Assembly (NCBI GenBank): GCA_022559845.1
Contig: CM040118.1
Location: forward strand, 161,902,331 to 161,966,330
Source: Amorphophallus konjac
Taxonomy: Eukaryota > Streptophyta > Magnoliopsida > Alismatales > Araceae
DNA length: 64,000 bases
Direction: 5' to 3'
The position numbers and the translations under genes are program-made. This document shows, in pieces, positions 35,090 through 45,182 of the stretch. A model generated the notes under the pieces. It saw only the letters and a program-made list of their open reading frames with translations. It had not been told where the DNA came from and did not search any database. Each line of letters begins with the position of its first letter. Position 1 is the first letter of the stretch.

Positions 35090-38000
35090 TTTCTGGAATT
35101 ATATGGAATGCTTGGGGTGTGGGCAATGCGAACACCATTGCCCGGGTACACCAGCTCACTATGCAACATAACTGCCACTTCTTTGCTATTTTGGAACCTA
35201 TGCTTGAAAATTCCCACATTCAGATTGTTTGCAGAAACGATGGCTTCAATAATTTTGTCTTTAATTTGGACAAACAACCCAAAATCTGGGTCTTCTGGAA
35301 GCACTCAATTAATCTCTCATGCATTGTCTGCCATCCCCAATTCCTTACTATGGCAGTGGGTAACATTCAGCAGCCTGAGGCTCACATTACCATCGTCTAC
35401 GCCAAATGCTCGATTACTGAACGACACTCCATTTGGTCGCATCTTACCCAATTTGCTTCTTCTATTTAAACTCCTTGGCTTCTTGCAGGTGACTTTAATG
35501 CTATATGTTCAACTAGTGAGAAGCACGGAGGCAACACTACAGTCACTGCCAGCATGAATGATTTCAGCTCTTTTATTCAATCAACTGCTATTATTGACGC
35601 GGGCTTCCAAGGAACACAATTTACTTGGTGGAATGGACAGAGTGGGCAGCGGTCCATTATGGCTCGTCTTGACAGAGCTTTTTACAATCACGCATGGCTC
35701 ACCTCCTACCCCTTCTGGCGAGGATTCATTCTGACCATTCACCGCTTCTGGCGAAATTTATGGATGCTTTTATGTCTGGTCCTAAACCATACAGATTCCA
35801 GAATATGTGGGTGCGCCATGATTCATTCCTTAGCACCGTTAAACAATCCTGGGATCTCCCACTACGGGCTCCGCCTATGCACAAGCTCGTACTTAAGCTC
35901 AGAAGGCTGAAGCACACCCTGAAGCGATGGAATGTCGACACCTTTGGTAACATCTTCACTCACATCTCCCAGTGCGAAGAAGATCTGCTGGTCTTAGAAT
36001 AGAAACAAATTGATGATCCATCAGAAATCAACTCCCTGGAGCTGGAATCCTGTCGTAAACGACTTGGAGAGCTTTACCTAAGAGAAGAAATCTTCTAGAA
36101 ACAAAAGTCCAGGGTCCGTTGGCTGCTTGATGGAGACAGGAACACCAAGTTCTTCCATGCTATCACTCACTATAACAGAAAGAAACTCTCCATCACCTCC
36201 ATCTCTGATCAGCAAGGCAATACTTATGACAATTTTGAGGACATTATGAAATGTGCTGTCAAGTTTTACACTGACCTTTTCACTTCTGAAAGCTCTACCA
36301 TACATGAGGACCTTCTCCAATTGATTCCCCCCTTGGTCACTGAAGAGGACAACAATAAGCTACTTCTTTTGCCTTCTCCGGAGGAGATCAAGGACACTGT
36401 TTTCAACATGTCTGGTGAAAGCGCCCCAGGTCCGGATGGATTCCCGGGTATTTTCTTCACTGTATGCTGGGAGATTGTGGTATCAGATGTGGTTGAGGCT
36501 ATTCAAGATTTCTTTCTCTCTATTGCAATGCCTCAAGCCTACACCTCATCTTTCTTGGTTATGATCCCTAAGACGGACTCTCCTGCCACTATTGCTGATT
36601 TTTGCCCCATTAGTCTGTGCAATTTTGCATATAAAATCATTGCTAAAATCTTTTCCGACAGGTTGTGTAATCTGCTACCTCGCATTATTTCCCCGGAATA
36701 GGGTGCCTTTGTCAAAGGCAGCGACATTATTGATAACATCTCTTTAGCTCAGGAACTAATGCAGGAGCTCAATCGTCCTTCAAGAGGCAGGAACATAATC
36801 ATCAAGCTGGATATGATGAAAGCTTATGACAGGCTTGAATGAAAGTTTCTTTTTGCTATGCTTCAAAGATTTGGTTTTACTGACAAATGGATAGCATACA
36901 TTAACTCAATGTTCACCAACTGCTGGTTCTCTGTCATGTTGAATGGATCTTGCAAAGGATACTTCCGATCTACTAGAGGTCTGCGTCAAGGGGACCCTCT
37001 GGCACCAGCACTTTTTATCCTGGCAGAAGAGGCCCTCAGCAGAGGTCTTTCCTCCTTCATGCTGAACTTCCCTTACTGCAGATACAAAGTGCCATCCTCC
37101 TGTCCTGCTGTTTCTCATCTTCTATTTGCAGACGACACCCTTGTCTTCACCAATGCTTCTACTGCTGCCATCAATAAGCTCTTGGAATTCTTACGGAAAT
37201 ATGAGGAAGCCTCAGGACAAAAGTTTAGTATACCTAAGAGCTCTTTTGTCATAGCCCCCTCAACCCCGCCATCCTACATAACCAAAGTTGCGGAGCATAC
37301 TGGATTCAGATATGAGCCTAATACGTTTTCTTACATGGGAGCTCCTATCTATGTGGGCTGGACTAAGGCATGCTACTTTGACTCTATCATTTCAAAAATC
37401 CAAAGTCGAGTGTCTTCCTGGTTGGGTCGATTGCTCTCCTTTGGTGTAAAAATTACACTTATTAAGCATGTCCTGCTCTCGATGCCCATCCATATTCTTG
37501 CAGCCTGCACTCCACCTCTTTAGATCCTACACAAGGTAGAATCCATTCTCTCACGGTTCCTCTGGTATTCTGATACTAGAGATAAAAAGCATCACTGGAT
37601 TTATTGGAAGACTCTTTGTCAGCCTCGGGCAGAAGGGGGGGTTGGTCTCAGATCCCTTACCACCCTGGGTGAAGCATTCTCTCTCAAGCGTTGCTGGAAA
37701 CTTTGTATATCTTCATCTCTTTGGTGCAGCTACATGAAAGGGAAGTATTACTCAGATGGTTACTTTGACTCAGCTTCCAGAAAGTTGGGGACTATGATGT
37801 GGTGAGCCATTCTGAAAGCCAGGCATGTTTTCCAGATTCATTACAAGTGTAGCATTGGTAATGGCTCTGCTAAATTTTTTCTACAGAATTGGTCGGGTAT
37901 TGGGGCCCTTCTTCATCATGTTCGGGACGAGAATGCTCTGTCTGAATTCAATTACAAGAAAATCTCAGTGGCGGATGTAGTGAGCTCCGATGACTCCTTT

Positions 38001-39257
38001 GCTGAAAGACTTGGGCATCTGCTTCCCGTGGACATACTGTATGCTTACATTGGTAACCTATCCCCTTTGGGCAGGAATTCTTGCTGTGAATACATCTGGA
38101 TGCCACATCTGCATGGCCGTTTCACTATATCCTCAGCTTACAAGGTTCTGTCCTACACTGAAGCAGCGGATCCTCCTGATAATAACTTTTGTGCTGGCAT
38201 TAATCCTGGGCTCTTCTGGCACAAATTTATCCCTATTAAGTACTCATTCCTAGCTCTTCGTCTCATTTATAATCGGCTTCCAGTTGACACAGTCATTCAA
38301 AAATTGGGCATTCAGTTGGCCTCTGCCTGCTTCTGCTGCATTAATCCAACAGTTGAAACCATCAAGCATGTCTTCTTGGGCTCTCCAGCAGCATCCGCCA
38401 TATGGGCCCATTTCGAGGTGCTCTATAACATCTTCCCCTCTCACCACTCTATCAAGTACTATCTCTCTGGATGGCTGCAAGATGTGGGTGGTAGGAGGCG
38501 GATTCATCTGCTCCGATGCCTCCTTCCTCTCTTCATTTATTGGGAGCTGTGGACAATGCGCAATCAGGCGTGTTTTGACAGCAAGCGCCCATGGATTCCA
38601 GCCGTTATTGACAGGATTCGCTTCCAGCTCCACCTTGTTCTGTCCTCTGCCGATTCCACCATGGACAGTCACATGGATATAGAGACGCTCGCCCATTTCA
38701 GACTCAAACCCATCTATCCGCAGTTCAAATGGCAGATTATCACTTGGCTCCCCCCTCCACTCCATTGCCTCAAGCTTAACACTGATGGAGCCTCTAGAGG
38801 GAACCCGGGCATCGCCGGTGGGGGCATCATTCTGAGAGATCACCGGGGCAAACTGGTTGTGGCAGCCTCTTTCTTCTTTGGCTGTGTGAACAGCCTGGCT
38901 GCGGAATTCCTGGCTGTGCTAAATGGACTCAGACTTTGCCATGTCCTCAAGCTACCAGTCCATTGCATTGAAGTGGACTCGTAATCTCTCCTTGGCATCC
39001 TCAGAAACAAGACCAACACCCCTTGAAAATTTATGGAACTTTGTGAAGAACTCTGGGGCTTGATGGACTGGTTTGCACCCACGATTCAACACATATGCAG
39101 GGAGGAGAATCAAGTGGCGGACTTCCTCTCTAATCACGCCTGCGACAGCGGCGCGCATCACATCTTCCTTGAGGGAGACTCTATCCCCTGGAGGGCTAAG
39201 GGGCTGCTCAGACTTGACCGGCTTCACATTGGAGCTATTAGGGAGAGAGGATGTTAA
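35086..39257 (+). pseudogene. LINE ORF2: endonuclease, reverse transcriptase, RNase H
   Basis: APE-type endonuclease with ISGIIWNAWG, AGDFNAI, ARLDRAF and a shifted SDHSPLL. RT with APGPDGFPG, FCPISLCNFAYKIIAK, KLDMMKAYDRLE, RGLRQGDPLAPALF and the catalytic FADD in HLLFADDTLVF at about 37125. Zinc-finger-like reverse transcriptase tail (ACFCCINPTVETIKHVF, about 38320). RNase H with LNTDGASRGNPGIAGGG, AEFLAVLNGL, IEVDS and NQVADFLSNH, so all acidic residues remain. Nicks target DNA and copies LINE RNA there in an active element. Inactivated by a frameshift near 35705 and stops near 35467, 36000, 36098, 36700, 36840, 37521, 37803, 38982 and 39024. The RNase H end is typical of plant L1 LINEs. 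Confidence 0.92.
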
Positions 39258-39490
39258 TTACCGTTCCTTCTTTCTTTATTTCCTTCCATGTTTTTCATTC
39301 TTTCCATTGCTATTTCGGCCCAGGGGAAATGTCCTCTCGGCTTGCAGGGGTATGCCCCGAAGATAGTGTACACATGATCCTTTTTTAATCAATTGCATCG
39401 CCATAAGTGACACCTCGTGGTGCGGGTACTCTTCTCCCCACTAGGGAGGGGTGCGTGCCCCGGGCGCCTCTTTGGCTATTTATAAAAAAA

Positions 39491-40945
39491 AATGGGTTGT
39501 TGTTTGTTGATATGAGAAGTCCAATACATGTTTGAGTGGGTTCGTTGAAGTATTTTTGAGTGAACAAGTTGAAAGTGCCATCCTTGATGCAAGAATTTTG
39601 ATTGTCATCTAACAACTTGCTTTATCATGTTTTGCAGGTTCAAATTCATAGGTCAAACCCCTTTTGAATCAAGGATAAATGGTACAATCAAACCACATTA
39701 AGTTCATGGGGTTTTTGAGGCTAAAAAAGGTGTTTTTGCATGTGAGCAGATAAGAGTCGACTCTAAGAGTCGACTCTCTTTGGACATAGTTCTATTTGTG
39801 TGTTGTATGGGTTGCAGAGAAAAAGTGTCGACTCTGAGAGTCGACTCTTTTCTGCCTATGTTCTGGTTTTGGCTCTTTAGTCTGCACAGGTTAAAAGTGT
39901 CGACTCTAAGAGTCGACACTTTCCGGCACGGGATTTGAGAATGTCTTCTAAACCCCTTGAAACTTTACCAAACTACCCCCAAATGTTTCTTAGACATATG
40001 AGGGTGTTTTTAACACACTTTGGGAGGGTTTTATGAGTCTTTTCCCCACTCTTTGATGTATATATAGGTGAACTCCGAATTTGTGGAAGAGAACCCTAAT
40101 GTTTATGTCTTTCTATCTTGTAGGAGAAGAAAAGGGGGGAAAGAAGGAGGAGCTCTTGCAAGGAGGATATCATCTACATCCATGCATTTTTGGAGCTCGT
40201 GATAGAAGAGAAAAGGGTGCAGAATGATGAGAGGAGCAAGATGATGGTGAAATCGCGATCATCTGACAACGAGCCAAGAAGAGCCGGAGTATTTCTAAAG
40301 GGGGAGCTTCATACATGCTATATCTTCTTTGATTCAGTCTCTAGAGTTTGTTTGGGGTTTATTGTATCTATTTGTCCATGTTTCATTAATTTCTAAATGA
40401 ATACTTTGTGTCTCTTCGGAGATTTGATCTCCGAGTGTGTGTGTTGACGCGTGTGCGTCGTTTTGGGCGGAGGAACTCCGCGTGTGTGTTTGGGAGTTTA
40501 CTCCCGTGTGTGTGCAGGTTCTACCTGCGTGTGTGTTGTCATGTAAGAGTCTTTACAAGATAGTGGAATCCTCACCGTGTTCGGTGGGGGGTGGACGTAG
40601 GCGCACAAGGTGTGTGTGGCCAAACCACCTAAAAGTCCTTTGTGCCTTGTGGTTTGCTTGTGGCGTAATTATGGTTGTGCTTTATTGTTCTAGTTCTTCA
40701 TTATTCGACGTCTAGGCACAGTTGCACATATGCTCATATTCACATCTTTGTTACTCACACAAATGAGCTGTGAGAGCGTAATCCAAATTGCTACATCTTG
40801 TTCATTGTTCATCTAGGCACATAGGAATTAATTGACTATCTATCTATTGTTTATCAAAGTTGATCGAAATAGTTTGGATCTAATTTTTAAAGGGCCGATC
40901 AATTCACCCCCCCCCCTCTTGATTGCTGTTGCCCCGGACCCAACA
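39491..40945 (+). repeat. SIRE-like 3' LTR, second part
   Basis: Continues the 3' LTR after the LINE and corresponds to 28454-29906. Ends CCCAACA at 40945 followed by the ATATA flank. Has the GTCGACTC cluster (39755-39922, one palindrome more than the 5' LTR) and TATA box at 40059-40068. Confidence 0.92.
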
Positions 40946-41157
40946 ATATAAAAGGACCTTATGTATGAACAAAGGCCATTAAGGATCCTTGATCGTGAGA
41001 TTCGTATACTCAAGAACAAGATGATTCCTATGATGAAGATTCAATGGGATAAGAATCTCAAATGAGAAGTCACGTGGGAGACAGAAGAATCTATGAAGAG
41101 AATATTCCTGGATTTATTTCAAAATTGTAAGTACTGTGCACCCTCCATGTCTTTATA
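40946..41157 (+). pseudogene. Element C pol tail: chromodomain-like end
   Basis: Resumes the pol cut at 27959. Includes a segment aligning with RILDREVRVLRSKTIPM of element D and a TWETEESMKR motif (about 41068), the usual W-E-x-E end of Tekay chromodomains. Interrupted by stops. The chromodomain would steer integration to heterochromatin. Confidence 0.8.
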
Positions 41158-41185
41158 GAATTAAATTTGGGGACCAAATTTTTTT

Positions 41186-41198
41186 AAGTGGGGGAGGG
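41186..41198 (+). other. Element C polypurine tract
   Basis: AAGTGGGGGAGGG immediately before the LTR start TGTAGCAACCC. Confidence 0.87.
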
Positions 41199-41598
41199 TG
41201 TAGCAACCCAGATAAATTATGGAAATAAATTTTTCTTATTAAATAAAACCTCCAATTAAATAAGAAAAGGGCCCAAATTAAACAAAATATGGAACCCAAC
41301 CCATACACTATTAAGGCCTGAATAAATATATATACATATATACAAAGTGGGCCTTTTAGCCCATAACCTCTCCCATGTAAGGGGGTGATGCTTAGGATAT
41401 ATGTGCATATACATATAGTAGAGAGGTTGTTTTCAAAAGCCAACCTAACTACGTTGGAAGCTTGCATGGGACCTTTGGGTTTTTGAACCCCAACCCACGA
41501 GGGTGGCTGCAAACAGAGAAACTATAGGGCCATTAGGATTCTTACACAGGAAATATTGTTTCCACTAGGATTCTAAATCTCCATAGGATCCCCCTCCC

Positions 41599-41606
41599 TA
41601 TAAATA
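41599..41606 (+). promoter_or_regulatory. Element C LTR TATA box
   Basis: TATAAATA within CCTCCCTATAAATATAAG, 400 bases into the LTR. Followed by a CT/CTTCTT-rich leader (41690-41830). Confidence 0.7.
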
Positions 41607-42064
41607 TAAGCCCCGTTAAACATACAACCCGGTTGTTGCTGCAGAGTTCGAAGGAGTCCCTACTGCCATCATCATCTTCCTCTCTCCGTGTTACAGTTAT
41701 TGTGACGTGAAGAGGCTTCGACTTCTTCTTCTTCTTCTACGTCTGTTGCTGCCGTTTACTACTGCTTCCTCCTGCAGTTGCTGAACGTGGAGTGTGAAGA
41801 AGCCACTGCTTCTTCCTTCTTCCCTCGTTGCAGTTGCCATTCTTTTGCTACTGCCGCGGTTGTAGTAGTTGTTGTTTGTTCTTATTATTTCTCATACCTC
41901 TATATCCGTCGACCAGATCAACCAAACATGGTAGGTTTTCTCAAGTTCTAAGCCCAAAATCAATAGCAAAGGTCCATGGCATGCATAAGTATAATTAAAT
42001 CATAGTTTCATATCTCTTGCTATTCCGTTTACGAGGTTATTTTTGAGTTTACTATCAACATCAA

Positions 42065-43275
42065 AATAGCGACCGATCTAAGGCCGTCCATTAATGAACG
42101 ATCGCGCAGAAGGTCACAAATTATGAATTTGCGACAGTCTTCTGGTCGCCCATTAATGAGCGACCCTACCCCTGCTGCTATTTACTGTAAACGAAAATAA
42201 TAATTACCCATGTTTAAAATTTTAATATCTATGAAACCTTGCATTAAAATTTTTGCATGAGCATGTTTCTAGGTTCCCTATATTTTTCTCTAGCTATCCA
42301 TGTCTATAGTTTCTATAAATTTAATGTAAATAGCAAAGTGCTACTGTTCATGTACAATTAAAAGAAATGAACAGTATCATGAGTCTGTAAACGTTCCTGC
42401 CCAATGCGTATCAGTAAAAAAATGGGCAACTGACACGAAGTCGCCAATTAACAAATGAACGCCCATGTAAGGAGGCATTATTTCTTAAAATATAGTAAAA
42501 TAGAAAAGAATAGGGAAAATCATGAATTTATGACACAGTACTGGACGTAATTTATAGATTGAGCGCCGTCGTATACGGTCGTCAATTCTAATTAAATTAT
42601 GTTGAATTTTGAAATTTACTAGAATTAGCGCCCATTCACAGAGTCGCCAATTCTTAGTATTTTAATTTAGATTTCTATTAAATATAAGATTGAACGACCT
42701 TTCAGAGAGCCGTTATTTCTAGATATAGCGACTTCTGATTGGACGCCAATTTCTATCTATTAGTTTTCATCAGTTTTCTAGCCCATATCGCGGGTTTACT
42801 TGGCACTCTCATCTCACATCCGTAGTTGGAGTCCCTGTTTCGTTTCTATCGATTACACACTCAACTCTTGGTGGTGATTGGACCCTCCGTGGGATATTTC
42901 TTCCTTCGGACTGATACTTTCTTCATTGAGACCTCTATAAGTCTACGCTAGCCTTGGATCCCTCAAGGCAGCTGAGCAGGTTGTACCCTAAAAACTATGG
43001 AACCCTTGCTTGTCACGTCACTATGAAGAAACGTGATGCTTTAGCCCTCATATAGTGCTGTTTCTAGCCTCTTTTGAGAAGTCTGTCTCTGTCAATAATT
43101 AGCGACCATGACTTGGAAGCTAGAAGGAATTGGCGACTAGGCCAGTGGCACTATATCACTGATTTAGCGACTAGAGTATGGACACTATTTCTTTGTGCAT
43201 GTACTGTTCGCATGAATGAGCGACCAGCCAGTGGATGCTATTTTTGTAATTGATGGCGCCTGAGTGGACGCCAAT
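42065..43275. repeat. Dispersed GCGAC/GTCGC motif repeats in element C LTR
   Basis: At least ten occurrences of short motifs such as AGCGACC, GGTCGCC, GTCGCCAATT and GGCGCC...GACGCCAATT, often as imperfect inverted pairs separated by 8-20 bases (for example 42070-42105, 42150-42175, 43250-43280). Weaker pairing than in the other families. Confidence 0.6.
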
Positions 43276-44252
43276 TACCCAGTTTCATGATATGTCTTGG
43301 TTTATCATGTGATTTATCGATATGTCATATTTGTTCAAGTTCTATCCTTGAACTCCATCATTCTGTGAAATCTTCCTTATCATCCTACAATGGCTTATTC
43401 CTTTGGAACTCTATATTGGCTATAAACTATAGTGGATGTCTAAAAATATACATGACTCAATGCTTGTGCATATAGGACTCGATCTGGTCATGGGAGGAGC
43501 ACCCGAAAGTACTTGTGCCCATGGGAGTTGATTGATCACGGTGTGGCATTGCACCAAAGTGCATGACTTTCTAGATTATGACATTCCACGACTCGTACTT
43601 GACTTGACTTGACATGACTTGCGTGACCCGGAATGGGTATTTACTTGCTTAATATTATAATAGCCTATTCACATGGCATGACTTGATATTTACATGTGTG
43701 ACAATCTTGATATACTTCACATGAACACTTTGAAATCTTGCTAGTTCCTTTATGTTATTTCTTGATACTCTACTCTCGTCTTTATCTTGCGTTCATACAT
43801 CATTATACTTGCATAATTCATGTAACATGTAATTTACTTAAAGCAAGCTTGATCTTGAGATATAATTCCTACTGAGCGTTCGTTCACCCTAGTTTTTCCC
43901 TATTTTTCAGGTAATTCTGATGATGAGGATCATTCGAATGGGAATGAAAATGTGTGAAGAGTATAGAGCCACTCGACTATTGAAGCGTCTACCTAGTCGT
44001 GCCTTTTCCTATTTCTTGAGTCTATCATTGTATTTTTCCTCTTTATTGAGTCTAGTTTTTCATTAAGTATTCCTTTACTTTGAAGGATCATGTATCAAAC
44101 TAGTTAAAGTTATTAATAGAATAAAGGATTTGGTTTATTATCTCTACTTTGCACGCTCTGTCTTATGTGTCGAATTATCTCGTGCTCTGATTGACATAAA
44201 TGATATAAACTTGTCATGCGTACTGGGTTCCTTCTGCGCTCGGGGCTTGACA

Positions 44253-44939
44253 GTACGGACCCCAGGTTTATGAGAATGAGGAATTAGCTTGAAAGGAGGA
44301 GCATCAAACACTGGCTCGACACGGAGTAGGCAGGTGCTGGCTCAGATGTAGGGCCCATCCTACTGGTGGAGCTTGGATTGAGCTGGGTGGTGGACGGCAG
44401 TCTACTGGACATTGTTGAGACGGGTAGCTAGTGAGGGTGAGAGTCCATTCACTGGCTGGATTACATCACTATAAGTCACGAAAGGCATTATGTGAGGCGT
44501 TGAAAGCCTGATTACAGATATGCACAAGCCACGGAACAATTCCATCATTTTTGACGGTCCCCGGGTCATTGCGTTGGCATGCGGGTATTTTCGCCTTTGT
44601 ACATAGTGTCCGTCAAAGGACTCGTGGCTCGGCGGGATACTGCTCGAGGAGTGTTACGAGGTACCCAATATGGAATGACGGGTCACCTAGCCATGAGAGG
44701 ACTGGCAAGTTCATCGGTGTAAACCTCTTGGGTGTTATCATCTGTTGTCGCGTGCCTCACTTAAGTGAAGAGTTGACTAGCACAACTCATACGAAGCAGT
44801 CGGGCGTGAATCATAGTGAGTAGTCGGGCACGGCTCGTGACGAGTAGTCGCTCACCGTCGAGACAGGGCAAACTGGGGTGCTATGGGAAATACTATGGCT
44901 GGAGTGGTCGGGCGTTGTTGAGACTGGGATGAACATATG
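44253..44939. other. Unassigned DNA left of element D
   Basis: No recognisable gene. The right part (44790-44939) has degenerate repeats of GAGTAGTCGGGC and GACTGG, which continue beyond element D at 60104, so this and 60104-60440 were contiguous before D inserted. Confidence 0.55.
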
Positions 44940-44944
44940 GCGTG
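44940..44944 (+). repeat. Target-site duplication of element D, left
   Basis: GCGTG, identical to 60104-60108 on the other side of the element. Confidence 0.9.
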
Positions 44945-45182
44945 TGCAGCACCCCCGATAAATACCTTTGTGTAAATTCAAAACTTCTTCTTAAAAGAAA
45001 GCATACATGAAGGCTTTAGCATATATGAAGGCCTTACATAAAGAACCCAACCTCACAAGGACTATAATGAAAATATACAACCCAACCCTACTTTATAACA
45101 TAAAGAATCATGAGGGCTTTGTGTAAAGAGCCAAAACCTTAGGGGGGCTAGCATATAAAATTACAAATCCTCACCTTATGTA
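44945..45182 (+). repeat. Element D 5' LTR, first part
   Basis: Starts TGCAGCACCCC where the 3' LTR has TGTAGCACCTC (one terminal base changed). Aligns with 55921-56157. Broken at 45182/45183 by the solo LTR. Confidence 0.9.

Larger units (their letters stand above)
34522..39490 (+). mobile_element. 5'-truncated L1-type LINE inside the SIRE-like 3' LTR
   Basis: Contains the C-terminal part of ORF1, complete-length but broken ORF2, a 3' untranslated region (39258-39480) and an A-run at 39484-39492. No classical target duplication is seen; the LTR instead lost about 5 bases (GGTGG of 28449-28453) and gained a 17-base filler. The insertion post-dates the SIRE-like element. Confidence 0.9.
27960..40945 (+). 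mobile_element. Non-autonomous SIRE/Maximus-like Ty1/copia element (LTR-gag-LTR), with LINE in its 3' LTR
   Basis: 5' LTR 27960-29906, internal 29907-34016, 3' LTR 34017-34506 plus 39491-40945. LTRs start TGTTGTGC and end CCCAACA. The flanks are ATACA (27955-27959) and ATATA (40946-40950), a five-base target duplication with one change, and the pol of element C resumes beyond it. The internal region encodes a gag remnant only; no protease, integrase, RT or RNase H motif appears in any frame of 32115-34016. This fits gag-only terminal-repeat retrotransposons, which would depend on a related element for enzymes. Confidence 0.9.
25598..44252 (+). mobile_element. Element C: old Tekay-like element, split by two insertions (5' part outside window)
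   Basis: Plus-strand pol from the [15 protein letters not shown] region (25605) to integrase (27959), continued by a chromodomain tail (40946-41157), a polypurine tract and a 3' LTR (41199-44252). It is closely related to element D in pol and less closely in LTR. The Tat element interrupts its RT at 25597/25598, and the SIRE-like element interrupts its 3' pol at 27959/40946. It is the oldest layer of this nest. Confidence 0.85.
41199..44252 (+). repeat. Element C 3' LTR (3.05 kb)
   Basis: Begins TGTAGCAACCC and ends CTCGGGGCTTGACA. Start and end resemble the LTRs of D (TGTAGCACC... and ...GGGATGTAACA), and the last 400 bases align (shared CCTACTGAGCG and TCTAGTCGTGCC/TCC), so C and D are sister families. 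TATA box at 41599. The rest is AT-rich with repeated GCGACC/GTCGCC motifs; no gene. Confidence 0.85.

Noticed and set aside
38250..38843. 197-residue minus-strand frame within LINE ORF2
   Set aside because: Shadow of the RNase H and zinc-finger coding sequence on the plus strand.
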